Source: Betaproteobacteria bacterium (lineage in GTDB: Bacteria; Pseudomonadota; Gammaproteobacteria; Burkholderiales; Burkholderiaceae_E). From it: 64,000 bases of DNA. Where the stretch lies: contig VGHA01000001.1 of assembly GCA_016868375.1 (NCBI GenBank), forward strand, positions 1 through 64,000. The letters run 5' to 3'. The translations under genes and the position numbers were made by a program. Numbering within the stretch: the stretch's first letter is position 1; the number at the start of each line of letters is the position of its first letter. A model generated the notes under the pieces. It saw only the letters and a program-made list of their open reading frames with translations, was not told the DNA's origin and ran no database searches. Shown here piece after piece: positions 16,129-24,275 of this stretch.

Positions 16129-17331
16129 TCATTGGAGGGAGTCCGACGCGCAGTGCGCTGGCGCTATTTGCCGTGCGGCTAATCGGCGGTTGACCGCTGG
16201 CATCACCTCAGTGGCCAGCAGCTTCATTGAACGCATCCAGCCCTCGCGCCAACCTGGATCCGAATAGTCGTAGCCAAGCTGAAGCAGCGATCCAAATCCC
16301 CCGGTGATCTCGTGGTGCTCAAGCACCATCTCGACAACCTGATCGGGCGTGCCGACATACCACGACCGATGTTCGATCATTGACGCAGCATCGCCCGATG
16401 ACTCTTTTGGCGCAGCGGGCCGTTTGAAGAGATCAAGCGAACCCGACCGGGCGATCGTCTTCATGAAGTGCCTGTTCCAGAACTGCCCCATGCAGCCGTC
16501 TTCGGAAGCGCGCCGGGCCTCTGATTCAGTTTCGGCCACATAGATGTCGCGGATGTGGCGCCAGCGGGCTCGAGAGGGTGACCGTCCGGAAGACTGCGCG
16601 CCTTCGCAGATGCCTGCCCAGTGGAGCGACATATGCTCGGGCGCAACATGAAACGATAAGGGGATGTAACCGCGCTCGCCCGCGATCCGCATCGAGGCCG
16701 AACGCGGCATGAACCCGGCAAATGCGATTCGCGACGTCGGGTCAGCGTAGGGCTCGATGTGCCACTGGTAGCGCTCGTCATAGGCGGGTTTATGAACCTG
16801 CCAGAACTGGCCATCAAACCGGTCTGGTCCGCCCGGCTTCCAGCAGTCAAGGATGATTTGAAGCGCCTCGCGGGCCATCGCACTGTGCTGGTCGGCGCGC
16901 GGATCAACACCGTACAACTGAAAATCTGTGCCGGTTCCACCAGAGCCAAATCCGAATAACAGTCGGCCCCGCGCCAGATGATCGAGCTGTGCGAGTTCAA
17001 GCGCCAAACGCACCGGATGCGCGTTGTAGAGCACCTCAACGCCGGTGCCCAGGCGAATCTGCGAGGTATGCCCCAGCGCGCGGGCAATCACCTGCTGAGG
17101 CGACGCGATCGGCTCCCAGGGCGTCGTGAAGTGCTGACCGATCCAGGCCTCGGAATATCCCAACTGATCGGCCATGCAGAGAACCTCATGGTTCCAATCC
17201 AGCGCATCAGACAGCGAACGCCCCGGCAGGCTGGCTGGCATCAAAAACATGCCAAGGGATACAGGGGGCTGCTCGACCAGCGAAGCTGGGGCATCAGGCT
17301 GCAGCAGTGGTTGAACGATGTCGGGTTTCAT
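16129..17331 (-). CDS. LLM-class flavin-dependent monooxygenase
   Basis: A 400-residue bacterial-luciferase-fold protein (PF00296). VSLGMFLMPASLP opens the barrel, DQLGYSEAWIGQHFTTPWEPIASP is the typical second-strand region, and LGTGVEVLYNAHPVRLALELAQLDHLARGRLLFGFGSGG is a strong family signature. MIEHRSWYVGTPDQVVEMV near the C-terminus matches the usual GTPxxVxxxL element. These enzymes use FMNH2 and O2, supplied by a separate reductase, to oxygenate or desulfonate substrates; no reductase is encoded next door. Its position at the head of the liv operon suggests that it oxidises the imported compound. Confidence 0.9.
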   Translation of the reverse strand: MKPDIVQPLLQPDAPASLVEQPPVSLGMFLMPASLPGRSLSDALDWNHEVLCMADQLGYSEAWIGQHFTTPWEPIASPQQVIARALGHTSQIRLGTGVEVLYNAHPVRLALELAQLDHLARGRLLFGFGSGGTGTDFQLYGVDPRADQHSAMAREALQIILDCWKPGGPDRFDGQFWQVHKPAYDERYQWHIEPYADPTSRIAFAGFMPRSASMRIAGERGYIPLSFHVAPEHMSLHWAGICEGAQSSGRSPSRARWRHIRDIYVAETESEARRASEDGCMGQFWNRHFMKTIARSGSLDLFKRPAAPKESSGDAASMIEHRSWYVGTPDQVVEMVLEHHEITGGFGSLLQLGYDYSDPGWREGWMRSMKLLATEVMPAVNRRLAARQIAPAHCASDSLQ

Positions 17332-17536
17332 GCAGGGCGGCAGGCTTACGGAGCTCTGGTGTCAAAGTCAAAGCGCGCGGAGTCTACCTGCAAACGCTGC
17401 AAGTCCTCCGACCGGATCAACCCTGTTGTTTGTCGATCCTCTGGCGGATCATCGCGGCGCAGGCGAGAATGTCATTGGATTCCCTTAGAAACGATTGGGT
17501 CTTGAGACATTTCGAATCAGGAAAACCCTCATCTGG

Positions 17537-17572
17537 TGTGCCCCGGGCACAGGTATTCTTTGGAAACCAAAG
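17537..17572 (+). promoter_or_regulatory. two phased dyads upstream of the NMT1-like receptor gene
   Basis: TGTGCCC-C-GGGCACA (17537-17551) and CTTTGG-AAA-CCAAAG (17558-17572) are both perfect 15-base dyads. Their centres lie 21 bases apart, two helical turns. They sit 41 to 76 bases before the start codon at 17613, in the 281-base gap between divergent genes. They could be operators, or the second could be a 5'-UTR hairpin. Confidence 0.35.
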
Positions 17573-17612
17573 TTATAAAAACGATTCACTGCACATCTTC
17601 AAGGAGACAGAA

Positions 17613-18638
17613 ATGACCACATCCAGGCGTGCTTTCAATGTGCGTGCGCTGGCCGCGAGTGTGTGTGTTGCCGCAGCGTCGGGCCTCGGCGCAGCCCCCG
17701 TGATCGCACAGACGCAAGTTCGCGAACTCACCGTCAACGTCTTTCCTGGTGGCTTCAACTGGCCGATCTGGGTCGCGCAAGAACAGGGCTTTTTCGCCAA
17801 GCACGGCCTGAAGATCAACACCATCGACACGCCCAACTCTCGTGCACAGCTAACCGGCCTGATTGAAGGAAAGTTCGATGTCGCCATGACGGCCATCGAC
17901 AACCTGATCGCCTATCGCGAGGGGCAGGGGGGCATCGAGATCGATGCCCGGGAACTGATTGCGGTAATGGGTGCAGATAACGGCTTTCTCCGCCTCACCA
18001 GCGTACCTGAGGTCAAGTCGATCGCTGAACTCAAAGGCAAACAGTTGTCGGTGGATGCGCTTACCACCGGCTACGCTTTCGTTCTGCTTGAAATCATGGC
18101 GCGTAACGGACTGATGCTCGATCGTGACTACACCACGGTATCGGCCGGCGGCGTCATGGGGCGCTACCAGTCGCTGCTCAAAAAAGATCACGCGGCCACC
18201 ATGCTGATCTCACCATTCGAGGTGATGGCCAAGACGCAGGGTTTCAATGTACTGGCGGATGCCGACAGCGCGCTGGGCGACTATCAGGGTCTGGTTGCGG
18301 GGGTTCGTCGCAGCTGGGCGCAGCAAAATTCTCGAGAACTCACCGGCTACATACGAGCTTATCGTGAAGCCTTGAATTGGCTTTACAACCCCGCCAACAA
18401 GCAGGTGGCGCTCGATCTTTTCGTAGGCAAGGTAAAGGGCGCGACACCGCAAAGCGCCGCCACTTCCTACGACGTGCTGCTCCATCCGAAAACGGGCTTT
18501 ACCCGGGACGCAAAGATCAGTGATACCGGGGTTCGCACTGTGATCGCGCTGCGGGAAAAATTCGGAAAGCCGGCCAAGAAAATGCAGTCGATCGAGGCCT
18601 ACTACGACCCCACCTGGTACAACGCGGCGTCGCGCTGA
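17613..18638 (+). CDS. NMT1/THI5-like ABC transporter substrate-binding protein (orphan)
   Basis: A 341-residue exported receptor. The start at 17613 is chosen because AAGGAG lies seven bases upstream and the signal TTSRRAFNVRALAASVCVAA, cleaved near VIAQ, then leads the protein; the track's longer ORF is spurious. ELTVNVFPGGFNWPIWVAQEQGFFAKHGLKI is the standard opening of SsuA/TauA/THI5-like receptors. No permease or ATPase follows. The next gene is a class II aldolase 11 bases downstream, so ligand uptake probably uses a remote ABC system. Homologues bind sulfonates, pyrimidines and aromatic acids; the ligand here is unknown. Confidence 0.9.
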   Translation: MTTSRRAFNVRALAASVCVAAASGLGAAPVIAQTQVRELTVNVFPGGFNWPIWVAQEQGFFAKHGLKINTIDTPNSRAQLTGLIEGKFDVAMTAIDNLIAYREGQGGIEIDARELIAVMGADNGFLRLTSVPEVKSIAELKGKQLSVDALTTGYAFVLLEIMARNGLMLDRDYTTVSAGGVMGRYQSLLKKDHAATMLISPFEVMAKTQGFNVLADADSALGDYQGLVAGVRRSWAQQNSRELTGYIRAYREALNWLYNPANKQVALDLFVGKVKGATPQSAATSYDVLLHPKTGFTRDAKISDTGVRTVIALREKFGKPAKKMQSIEAYYDPTWYNAASR

Positions 18639-18649
18639 GAGTCCTCACC

Positions 18650-19363
18650 ATGAACGACACCCTCGCAGCGCTGCTTGACGATCTGGTGGTCGCGAACAGG
18701 ATCCTTGCAGGCCTTGGCATTGTGGACGGCTTCGGCCATATCAGCGTACGGCATCCCGACCACCCCGAGCGCTTTTTCCTCTCGCGATCACTGGCACCCG
18801 AGCTGGTCACGCGCGATGACATCATGGAGCTTGATCTGGGCGGGTCGCCTGTAACCCCGGATACCCGCAAGCCCTACCTCGAGCGATTCATTCACGGCGA
18901 GATCTACCGCAAACGTCCCGATGTCATTTCGGTCGTGCACAGTCACGCGCCCTCGGTGGTGCCGTTTTCAAACTCTTCCGTCAGGCTGCGGCCGATCTGT
19001 CATATGGGCAGCTTTCTGCCCAACGGCGCGTCGGTGTTTGAGATACGCGAGCGCTTCGGCGCCACCGACATGCTGATCACCAACCCAGCGCAAGGCGAGG
19101 CACTTGCAGAGGTGCTGGCATCGGACACCGTGGTGCTGATGCGCGGCCACGGCTTCTGCAGCGTCGGCCAGACGATTCCGGTTGCAGTGTTCAGGGCGGT
19201 GTACACGCAGAACAACGCCGAGCTCCAAAGTCGTACCCTGGCGCTGGGCGGAGACGTGACCTATCTGTCCGAGGACGAGGCCACCCTGTCCGAGGCCACA
19301 AACCGCGCTGTCATTGATCGCCCCTGGGGTCTCTGGAAGAAACGCTTCGCGCCGACCGCATAG
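18650..19363 (+). CDS. class II aldolase/adducin family protein
   Basis: A 237-residue protein of the FucA/AraD fold. GIVDGFGHISVRHP is the phosphate- and metal-site opening, VHSHAPSVVPFS carries the zinc-binding His-x-His, and VVLMRGHGFCSVGQTI the third His. The absence of a clear acidic fourth ligand leaves aldolase, epimerase or decarboxylase activity open. Members with this overall pattern often decarboxylate or retro-aldol cleave hydroxy-acids after flavin or dehydrogenase steps. It is probably in one transcript with the preceding receptor gene. Confidence 0.88.
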   Translation: MNDTLAALLDDLVVANRILAGLGIVDGFGHISVRHPDHPERFFLSRSLAPELVTRDDIMELDLGGSPVTPDTRKPYLERFIHGEIYRKRPDVISVVHSHAPSVVPFSNSSVRLRPICHMGSFLPNGASVFEIRERFGATDMLITNPAQGEALAEVLASDTVVLMRGHGFCSVGQTIPVAVFRAVYTQNNAELQSRTLALGGDVTYLSEDEATLSEATNRAVIDRPWGLWKKRFAPTA

Positions 19364-19384
19364 CGTGCAGCGTCCCGCTGCTGG

Positions 19385-19582
19385 TCAGCTGTTTGCAATT
19401 CGGCTGACCAGCGCGCGGGTAAACGCCGTCGTGCTGGCCGAACCGCCCAAATCGCCGGTACGCACACGGTCAAGATTCAAGATCTGGTCAATTGCAGTGC
19501 GAAGACGGCGCGCAAGATCCAGTTGTTTGACGTGCTCGAGCATCATCGCCGCGGCCAGCATCAAGGCCACGGGATTCGGTTT
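19385..19582 (-). pseudogene. C-terminal remnant of an isocitrate/isopropylmalate-type dehydrogenase
   Basis: The last 65 codons of a minus-strand frame read NPVALMLAAAMMLEHV and then VRTGDLGGSASTTAFTRALV. That is the closing part of the decarboxylating beta-hydroxyacid dehydrogenases (IDH, LeuB, tartrate dehydrogenase), where ANPxAxxxSxxMML and TxDLGGxAST-x-x-F are conserved. Upstream in the frame the sequence becomes unrelated shadow coding of pcp. The N-terminal four fifths of the gene, with the NAD and catalytic Lys/Tyr sites, is gone, so the copy must be inactive. Confidence 0.8.
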
Positions 19583-19667
19583 GACTCGACGACCAAAACC
19601 GCGCGGAGGATACACTCGCCGTTTTTGTCCCGAAACTGGCATCGAATGTCCTTGACAGAGGCTCACC

Positions 19668-20399
19668 GTGTCTAGCCCCCTGCGCTCTGATCGTCGCCTG
19701 GTCACGCCCCGGACAACCCTCCTGGTCACCGGCTTTGAGGCGTTCGATGGCCATGCGATCAATGTCTCCTGGGAGGTGGCCCGAACCCTGCAGCGCCGGG
19801 CGGCTACGGTGTTTCCTGAAGTCAGGATGGTTGCAGCAAAGATTCCCTGCCGGTTTGGGGAGTGCATTGACGAGGTCGTCAGGCTGATCCGAGAGGTCCA
19901 CCCAGACTTGGTGATTTGCCTTGGGCAGGCCGAGGGGCGCTCCCAGATTACCGTGGAACGCGTGGCGCTGAATGTTCGTGATGCACGCATCGCTGACAAC
20001 AGGGGTCAGAGGCCCACGGAAGAAGCCGTGATTCCAGGCGGCCCCTACGCGTATCCAAGCCGTCTTCCGGTGGCGGAACTGGTCGCGCAACTGCGCGCCG
20101 ACGGACACCAGGTTGCAGCGTCGTACACCGCAGGAACGTTCGTCTGCAACGATCTGTTTTACGGCCTGATGCACCATCTGGAGCGCACGCCCATCGCGGG
20201 CGGGTTCATTCACCTGCCAATTCTTCCCGAGCAACAGCGGTCGGATGAACAGCGCAGTACCGATCGCGAGGATGCACCGCGTACGATTCATTCCGTAAGC
20301 CCAGCGATGGCGCTGTCGCTTCAGGTTGGCGCCATTGATGCGCTGATTACATTGACGCTTCGTCTGACAGGGCAAACCACACCCCATACGACCCCATGA
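19668..20399 (+). CDS. pcp: pyroglutamyl-peptidase I
   Basis: A 243-residue cysteine peptidase of family C15, starting with GTG at 19668. LLVTGFEAFDGHAINVSWEV is the N-terminal signature, LVICLGQAEGRSQITVERVALNV contains the catalytic Glu, YTAGTFVCNDLFYGLMHHL the nucleophilic Cys, and AGGFIHLPILPEQ the His. All three catalytic residues are present. It removes N-terminal pyroglutamate from peptides in the cytoplasm. Its end overlaps the racemase-family gene (ATGA). The D-glutamate cyclase-like gene elsewhere in the window makes a shared pyroglutamate theme imaginable but unproven. Confidence 0.93.
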   Translation: MSSPLRSDRRLVTPRTTLLVTGFEAFDGHAINVSWEVARTLQRRAATVFPEVRMVAAKIPCRFGECIDEVVRLIREVHPDLVICLGQAEGRSQITVERVALNVRDARIADNRGQRPTEEAVIPGGPYAYPSRLPVAELVAQLRADGHQVAASYTAGTFVCNDLFYGLMHHLERTPIAGGFIHLPILPEQQRSDEQRSTDREDAPRTIHSVSPAMALSLQVGAIDALITLTLRLTGQTTPHTTP

Positions 20400-21175
20400 G
20401 CCTTGAATACGCCCCCAAGGGCCTGCTGGGCGTATTGACGCCTCAGGCCAATACCACCGCCGAGATTGAATTCAACGCGTTGATGCCGCCAGGCTTCGCA
20501 TCGCTGGTGGCACGCATGACCAGCGCACTGCCCGATCTCGAGGGACGGCTCATGGAATACTTTGAGCGACTCGATCAATCGATTGCTCAGTTCGCCAACG
20601 CGCCGCTGACCGCCGTTGCCGTGGCCTGCACAGGATCGTCTTACCTGATGGGTGCACAGCGCGAAGACACGCTGTTTGAAACACTGTCTTTGGAGCGGGG
20701 CGTTCCGGTCACCAGTGCGGGCTTGTCGGTGGTGCAGGCGTGCCAGACCCTGGGCGCACACCGCATTGCAGTGTTATCGCCCTACTCCGACTCGCTAACC
20801 GCTGCCAGTGTTGCCTACTGGCAGGCGCGGGGTCTCGAAGTGGTTGAGGTGGTACGGATCGGATCGGACACCACTTCGTTTCATCCAATTTATTCGATCC
20901 AGGCGAGCGCAACACTGCAGGCCTTGCATGCAGTGCAAACCGATCAGGCCCAGGCCATCATCTGCCTGGGAACAGGCCTGCCCTCGCTCGGAACGATTCT
21001 TTCGAACCCGGTGCATCGGTCGGCGCCGGTGTTTTCCTGCATGCTGGCGCTCGCATGGAATGCGCTGCGTCTGGCGCAGCAGCAGACTGCTGATGCGACA
21101 CGTCTGCGTGATTTCATCGCCGGCAGCGACTGGCAAGCCTCGTTCCGCGCGCGATTCCCTGCACCCCCTGGCTAG
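20396..21175 (+). CDS. Asp/Glu racemase / maleate isomerase superfamily protein
   Basis: A 259-residue protein whose GLLGVLTPQANTTAEIEFNAL opening and AVAVACTGSSYLMG motif match the maleate isomerase/arylmalonate decarboxylase branch. The Cys of ACTGSSY is the expected first catalytic thiol. The second site reads AIICLGTGLPSLG, where many relatives have a Cys directly before the TG(L/N) turn; here a Gly is there and a Cys sits two residues earlier. The enzyme may therefore isomerise, racemise or decarboxylate a small dicarboxylate. Its stop overlaps the convergent monooxygenase stop in a shared CTAG. Confidence 0.82.
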   Translation: MSLEYAPKGLLGVLTPQANTTAEIEFNALMPPGFASLVARMTSALPDLEGRLMEYFERLDQSIAQFANAPLTAVAVACTGSSYLMGAQREDTLFETLSLERGVPVTSAGLSVVQACQTLGAHRIAVLSPYSDSLTAASVAYWQARGLEVVEVVRIGSDTTSFHPIYSIQASATLQALHAVQTDQAQAIICLGTGLPSLGTILSNPVHRSAPVFSCMLALAWNALRLAQQQTADATRLRDFIAGSDWQASFRARFPAPPG

Positions 21176-22371
21176 GCCAGCATTTTGGAGCGCCGCAGGC
21201 CGTCGATCATCGATGTCTTGATAAGGTGAGCGTGACACTTGATGGGGTCGGCAGCGACGGCCTGAAGTGTGGCAAGCATTCGACGTCGGCCCTCAAGGGA
21301 TGCCTCCCACATTCTGGCGCGGTTTCCGTCGGCCTGACCGATCACATCGTCACGCATCACCGGCAGCCGACGTGCCTGATATCGGGCAAGCAGCGCCTGT
21401 GCATCACCCCCGGCAGCAATCTCAAGCAGCGAGTCTGCGAGTTCAAACACATCGTGGATGCCGCCGTTCATGCCCATCCCGCCTTTGGGATGATTCAAGT
21501 GGGCGGCATCCCCCGCAATCGCGATCCGACCTTGAACCCAATGCGAAGCAAGGCGTTGATGCACCCGATAGGGACGAACCTCGCCGACCTGCGCAGTGGC
21601 CGCTGCCGGCGTGATTTGAGCAAGACGCTCCGCCACACGCTCTGGCGCCATCAAGGTCTCCGCGGACTCACCATCATGCGGATGAAGGCTCACCCGCCAG
21701 ACATCCGCAAGACGGAGCAGGCTGTAGGTTCCATCCGGCGCCCAGACGTAGTTGATGCCCGAGAGCCCTGGCAGATGGTCTTCAAAAGGAAATGTGGTGG
21801 TCACCAGAACCGTGGTTTCGGGATAGACCGTTCCCGAGAATACTGCGCCAATCGCCTCACGCACGACGCTACGCGATCCGTCACAGCCCACGAGAAAATC
21901 GCCGTGCTCCAGATGTTCGCCCGCATCAGGATCACGCCAGCGCAGCCATGCGCCGTTGGAATCCTGCCCAACGGCCTCGACGGCTGCACCACGCACGACC
22001 GAGCCTGGCGCATGACGGCTGAGCCAGCCCTCCAGCGTATTGACCAGTACCGATTGATCACATTGCAGCCGCCAGGGATGGCGGGTGGAATCGGCGATGG
22101 CTGCCAGGTCGAACTCTGCGCGCTCGCCCGTCTCGTGCAGGCGAATCTGCCAGGTGGGCGTCTTTCGGCCCGCAGCATGCAGTGCAGCGCCAATGCCGTC
22201 TTCGTCAAGCAGATCAAGCGTGGGCGGGTGAAACGTTGAACTGCGCAGCATCGGCTCAAGCCTGGGGGCGCGCTCGAAAACGCGCACCGCATGGCCGGCG
22301 CGGGCAAGCCGCCAGGCCAGAACCAGCCCGACAGGCCCTGCGCCAACGATCAGGGTGAAGGTAGCTTTCAT
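21172..22371 (-). CDS. FAD-dependent aromatic-type monooxygenase (UbiH/PHBH fold)
   Basis: A 399-residue flavoprotein. ATG 22371 is used instead of the track's TTG three bases upstream. FTLIVGAGPVGLVLAWRLARAGHAVRVFER is the GxGxxG dinucleotide fold, FLVGCDGSRSVVREAIG the DG motif of the class A hydroxylases, and GRIAIAGDAAHLNHPKGGMGMNGGIHD the GD motif. No substrate-specific feature is evident. It is the last gene of the nine-gene run that begins with the Rieske oxygenase, 10 bases after the 2Fe-2S subunit gene. It is expected to hydroxylate a ring activated by the upstream molybdenum hydroxylase. Confidence 0.9.
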   Translation of the reverse strand: MKATFTLIVGAGPVGLVLAWRLARAGHAVRVFERAPRLEPMLRSSTFHPPTLDLLDEDGIGAALHAAGRKTPTWQIRLHETGERAEFDLAAIADSTRHPWRLQCDQSVLVNTLEGWLSRHAPGSVVRGAAVEAVGQDSNGAWLRWRDPDAGEHLEHGDFLVGCDGSRSVVREAIGAVFSGTVYPETTVLVTTTFPFEDHLPGLSGINYVWAPDGTYSLLRLADVWRVSLHPHDGESAETLMAPERVAERLAQITPAAATAQVGEVRPYRVHQRLASHWVQGRIAIAGDAAHLNHPKGGMGMNGGIHDVFELADSLLEIAAGGDAQALLARYQARRLPVMRDDVIGQADGNRARMWEASLEGRRRMLATLQAVAADPIKCHAHLIKTSMIDGLRRSKMLA

Positions 22372-22381
22372 CAATAACGCA

Positions 22382-22915
22382 TCAAACAGTTGTATTGCTT
22401 ACACCGCCCGCAGCATCCAGCCGGTCGCGGGCGACTTCGGCCACGGCGCTGACGATCGCGTGATAACCGGTACAGCGGCAATAATTGCCGGAAAGGTGGT
22501 CTCGGATCTGCGCGCGATCGGTTGTGGGAGCGCGCTCGAGCAACTCTGCCGCACACAGCAGCATGCCCGGCGTGCAAAACCCGCATTGCAGGGCATTATG
22601 GCGGACAAACGCCTGCTGAAGGTCGGCGATGGCACCGGTGGCATCCAGCCCCTCAAGGGTCGTCACCTCGCACCCCTCCACCTGAGCAGCTAAAACCAGG
22701 CACCCCCTGACAATCTCACCATCAACACGAACCGTGCAGGCGCCGCACACGCCATGCTCACAGCCGACATGGGTGGCGGTGAGCTGCAGTTCATGCCTGA
22801 GAAAGTCGGCCAGATGCATCCGGGCTTCGATCCGTCGCCGGACCTGGCGTCCATTGACGGACAGACGAACCTCGAGTTCCGAGCCTGGGCCATCCGCGGC
22901 AAGTGGGGTGTTCAT
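22382..22915 (-). CDS. 2Fe-2S subunit of a molybdenum hydroxylase (XDH/CoxS family)
   Basis: A 177-residue iron-sulfur protein. ATG 22915 is chosen because AAAGGAG lies upstream and it overlaps the preceding stop as ATGA. CEHGVCGACTVRVDGEIVRGC is the plant-type 2Fe-2S site and LQCGFCTPGMLL with GNYCRCTGYHAIV is the second 2Fe-2S cluster domain. These clusters pass electrons from the Mo site to FAD. Its length fits the separate small subunit of nicotinate-, quinoline- or isoquinoline-type hydroxylases. The partners are encoded at 22912-23772 and 25488-27860. Confidence 0.95.
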   Translation of the reverse strand: MNTPLAADGPGSELEVRLSVNGRQVRRRIEARMHLADFLRHELQLTATHVGCEHGVCGACTVRVDGEIVRGCLVLAAQVEGCEVTTLEGLDATGAIADLQQAFVRHNALQCGFCTPGMLLCAAELLERAPTTDRAQIRDHLSGNYCRCTGYHAIVSAVAEVARDRLDAAGGVSNTTV

Positions 22916-23772
22916 GGTGTGTCTCCTTTGAGCCATGACTTTGAGGCGCGCTCAACCAGGACCGCGGCCAGATGAAGCCGGGTATCGGCGTCGGCCTGCA
23001 GATCGGACGGAGGATCGATATCCGCCCTGAGCGCATCCCGGATGTCGCTTCGAACGGGTTGCTGCCCGCGGTTCAAGGCTTCAGCCACGAGTGATTCGGT
23101 CTTCGGCGCACGCTGTGGCCGATCGCCACATCCCAACAATGCAAGACGCACCTCATGCTTTGCCTTTCGCACGGCCGCCAATCCGGCAATCGCGTAATCG
23201 CCGCGACGTCGACTGACTTCATCAAAGAACGGTTTGTCGCCGGGAATCGCTGCGGGAAATTCCACCGACGCAAGAATTTCACCGTCCTGCACCGCGGTGG
23301 TGTAGAGCCCCTGAAAAAAGTCTGATGCGGCGACCGATCGACGGCCTGCCTGCCCCGCTATGTGCATGACCGCGTCAAGCGCCAGCGCGCACGCGGGCAT
23401 TTCCGCTGCGGGGTCAGCGAGCGCCAGGCTGCCGCCCAGCGTGCCACGGTTACGGATTGCCGCATGCGCCACATGAGGAAGCGCCAGCGTGAGCAGCGGC
23501 AGACGCTCAGCCACGACCGCCGAACCCAGCAGCTCTGCGTGCCGCATCAGCGCGCCAATTTGAACTGAACTTGGCGTGGCATGGATGCCCCGCAGCTGCT
23601 GGATACGGCCAATATCGACCAGCACCGCCGGCTGCGCAACGCGCAGCGCCATCATCGGCATGAGGCTCTGACCCCCTGCCAGAACTCTCGCATCTGGCCC
23701 ATGACGCGCCAACGCTTCGAGTGCGCCGCGAATCGAATCTGGACGCAGATAAGCAAACGCGGCGGGCTTCAT
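22912..23772 (-). CDS. FAD-binding subunit of a molybdenum hydroxylase (XDH/CoxM family)
   Basis: A 286-residue protein of the FAD-binding domain in molybdopterin dehydrogenases. VLAGGQSLMPMMALRVAQPAVLVDI is the AGGT-like FAD pyrophosphate loop in its AGGQSL form, and AIRNRGTLGGSLALADPAAEMPA the second TxGGxxxxAdPxxE motif. It carries electrons from the 2Fe-2S clusters to the acceptor. It ends overlapping the 2Fe-2S gene by four bases. The VOC gene at 23807 separates it from the Mo subunit gene. Confidence 0.94.
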   Translation of the reverse strand: MKPAAFAYLRPDSIRGALEALARHGPDARVLAGGQSLMPMMALRVAQPAVLVDIGRIQQLRGIHATPSSVQIGALMRHAELLGSAVVAERLPLLTLALPHVAHAAIRNRGTLGGSLALADPAAEMPACALALDAVMHIAGQAGRRSVAASDFFQGLYTTAVQDGEILASVEFPAAIPGDKPFFDEVSRRRGDYAIAGLAAVRKAKHEVRLALLGCGDRPQRAPKTESLVAEALNRGQQPVRSDIRDALRADIDPPSDLQADADTRLHLAAVLVERASKSWLKGDTP

Positions 23773-23806
23773 GAGGCACCTGTCTGAGCTCTGTCATGCA
23801 GAACGT

Positions 23807-24229
23807 TCAAGGCTTCGCCCCAACCCAGCCTTTATGCGAAATGTCGAACACCACGCCGTTGGGATCACGGAACTTCCGCTCGAAGTCAACGCCGCCACCG
23901 CCTTTCAGCTCGCGGTGAAACCGCCCGCCGTTGCGCTCGATCTGCGCGCTCATGCCTTCCAGATCATCGACGATGAAACCAATGTGATGAATCCCGTTGA
24001 AATCCTTGCCGCGTTCATCGCCCGCCGCATCATCGGTATGAAAGTGCAGCAGCGTCAGGTTGACGACGCCATCTGACAGCGACAGACCATCGCCAAACGG
24101 CGTTGCCGCGAAGTTCACCCGCTTCATGCCAAAGGTGGTTTCGTAGAACTTCGCCGCCGCTTCAATGTCAGGTACCGAAATGGCGATGTGGCGAAGACTG
24201 GCCTTGAGGCCCGATGAGGAGGTGGTCAT
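23807..24229 (-). CDS. VOC (glyoxalase/extradiol-like) family protein
   Basis: A 140-residue single-chain VOC protein with two beta-alpha-beta-beta-beta modules. LRHIAISVPDIEAAAKFYETTFGMKRV gives the first metal-binding His, FNGIHHIGFIVDDLEGM the second, and FRDPNGVVFDISHKG the acidic position as Asp rather than the more usual Glu. Such small proteins include epimerases, glyoxalase-like lyases and accessory isomerases. Being set inside a Rieske/Mo-hydroxylase operon, it may handle a ring-cleavage or CoA-type intermediate. It is about half the size of classic extradiol dioxygenases. Confidence 0.88.
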   Translation of the reverse strand: MTTSSSGLKASLRHIAISVPDIEAAAKFYETTFGMKRVNFAATPFGDGLSLSDGVVNLTLLHFHTDDAAGDERGKDFNGIHHIGFIVDDLEGMSAQIERNGGRFHRELKGGGGVDFERKFRDPNGVVFDISHKGWVGAKP

Positions 24230-24275
24230 GGTTTGCTCCGTTAGCCGGCGCTGCCGGCGTTAACATCAGTATCGG

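Noticed and set aside
19583-19999. N-terminal part of the minus-strand ORF ending in the dehydrogenase remnant
   Set aside because: It is antisense to pcp, which has all its catalytic residues, and shows no dehydrogenase similarity.
21226-22239. 337-residue plus-strand ORF opposite the flavin monooxygenase gene
   Set aside because: It is antisense to a gene with FAD-binding, DG and GD motifs and resembles no family; typical shadow ORF in GC-rich DNA.
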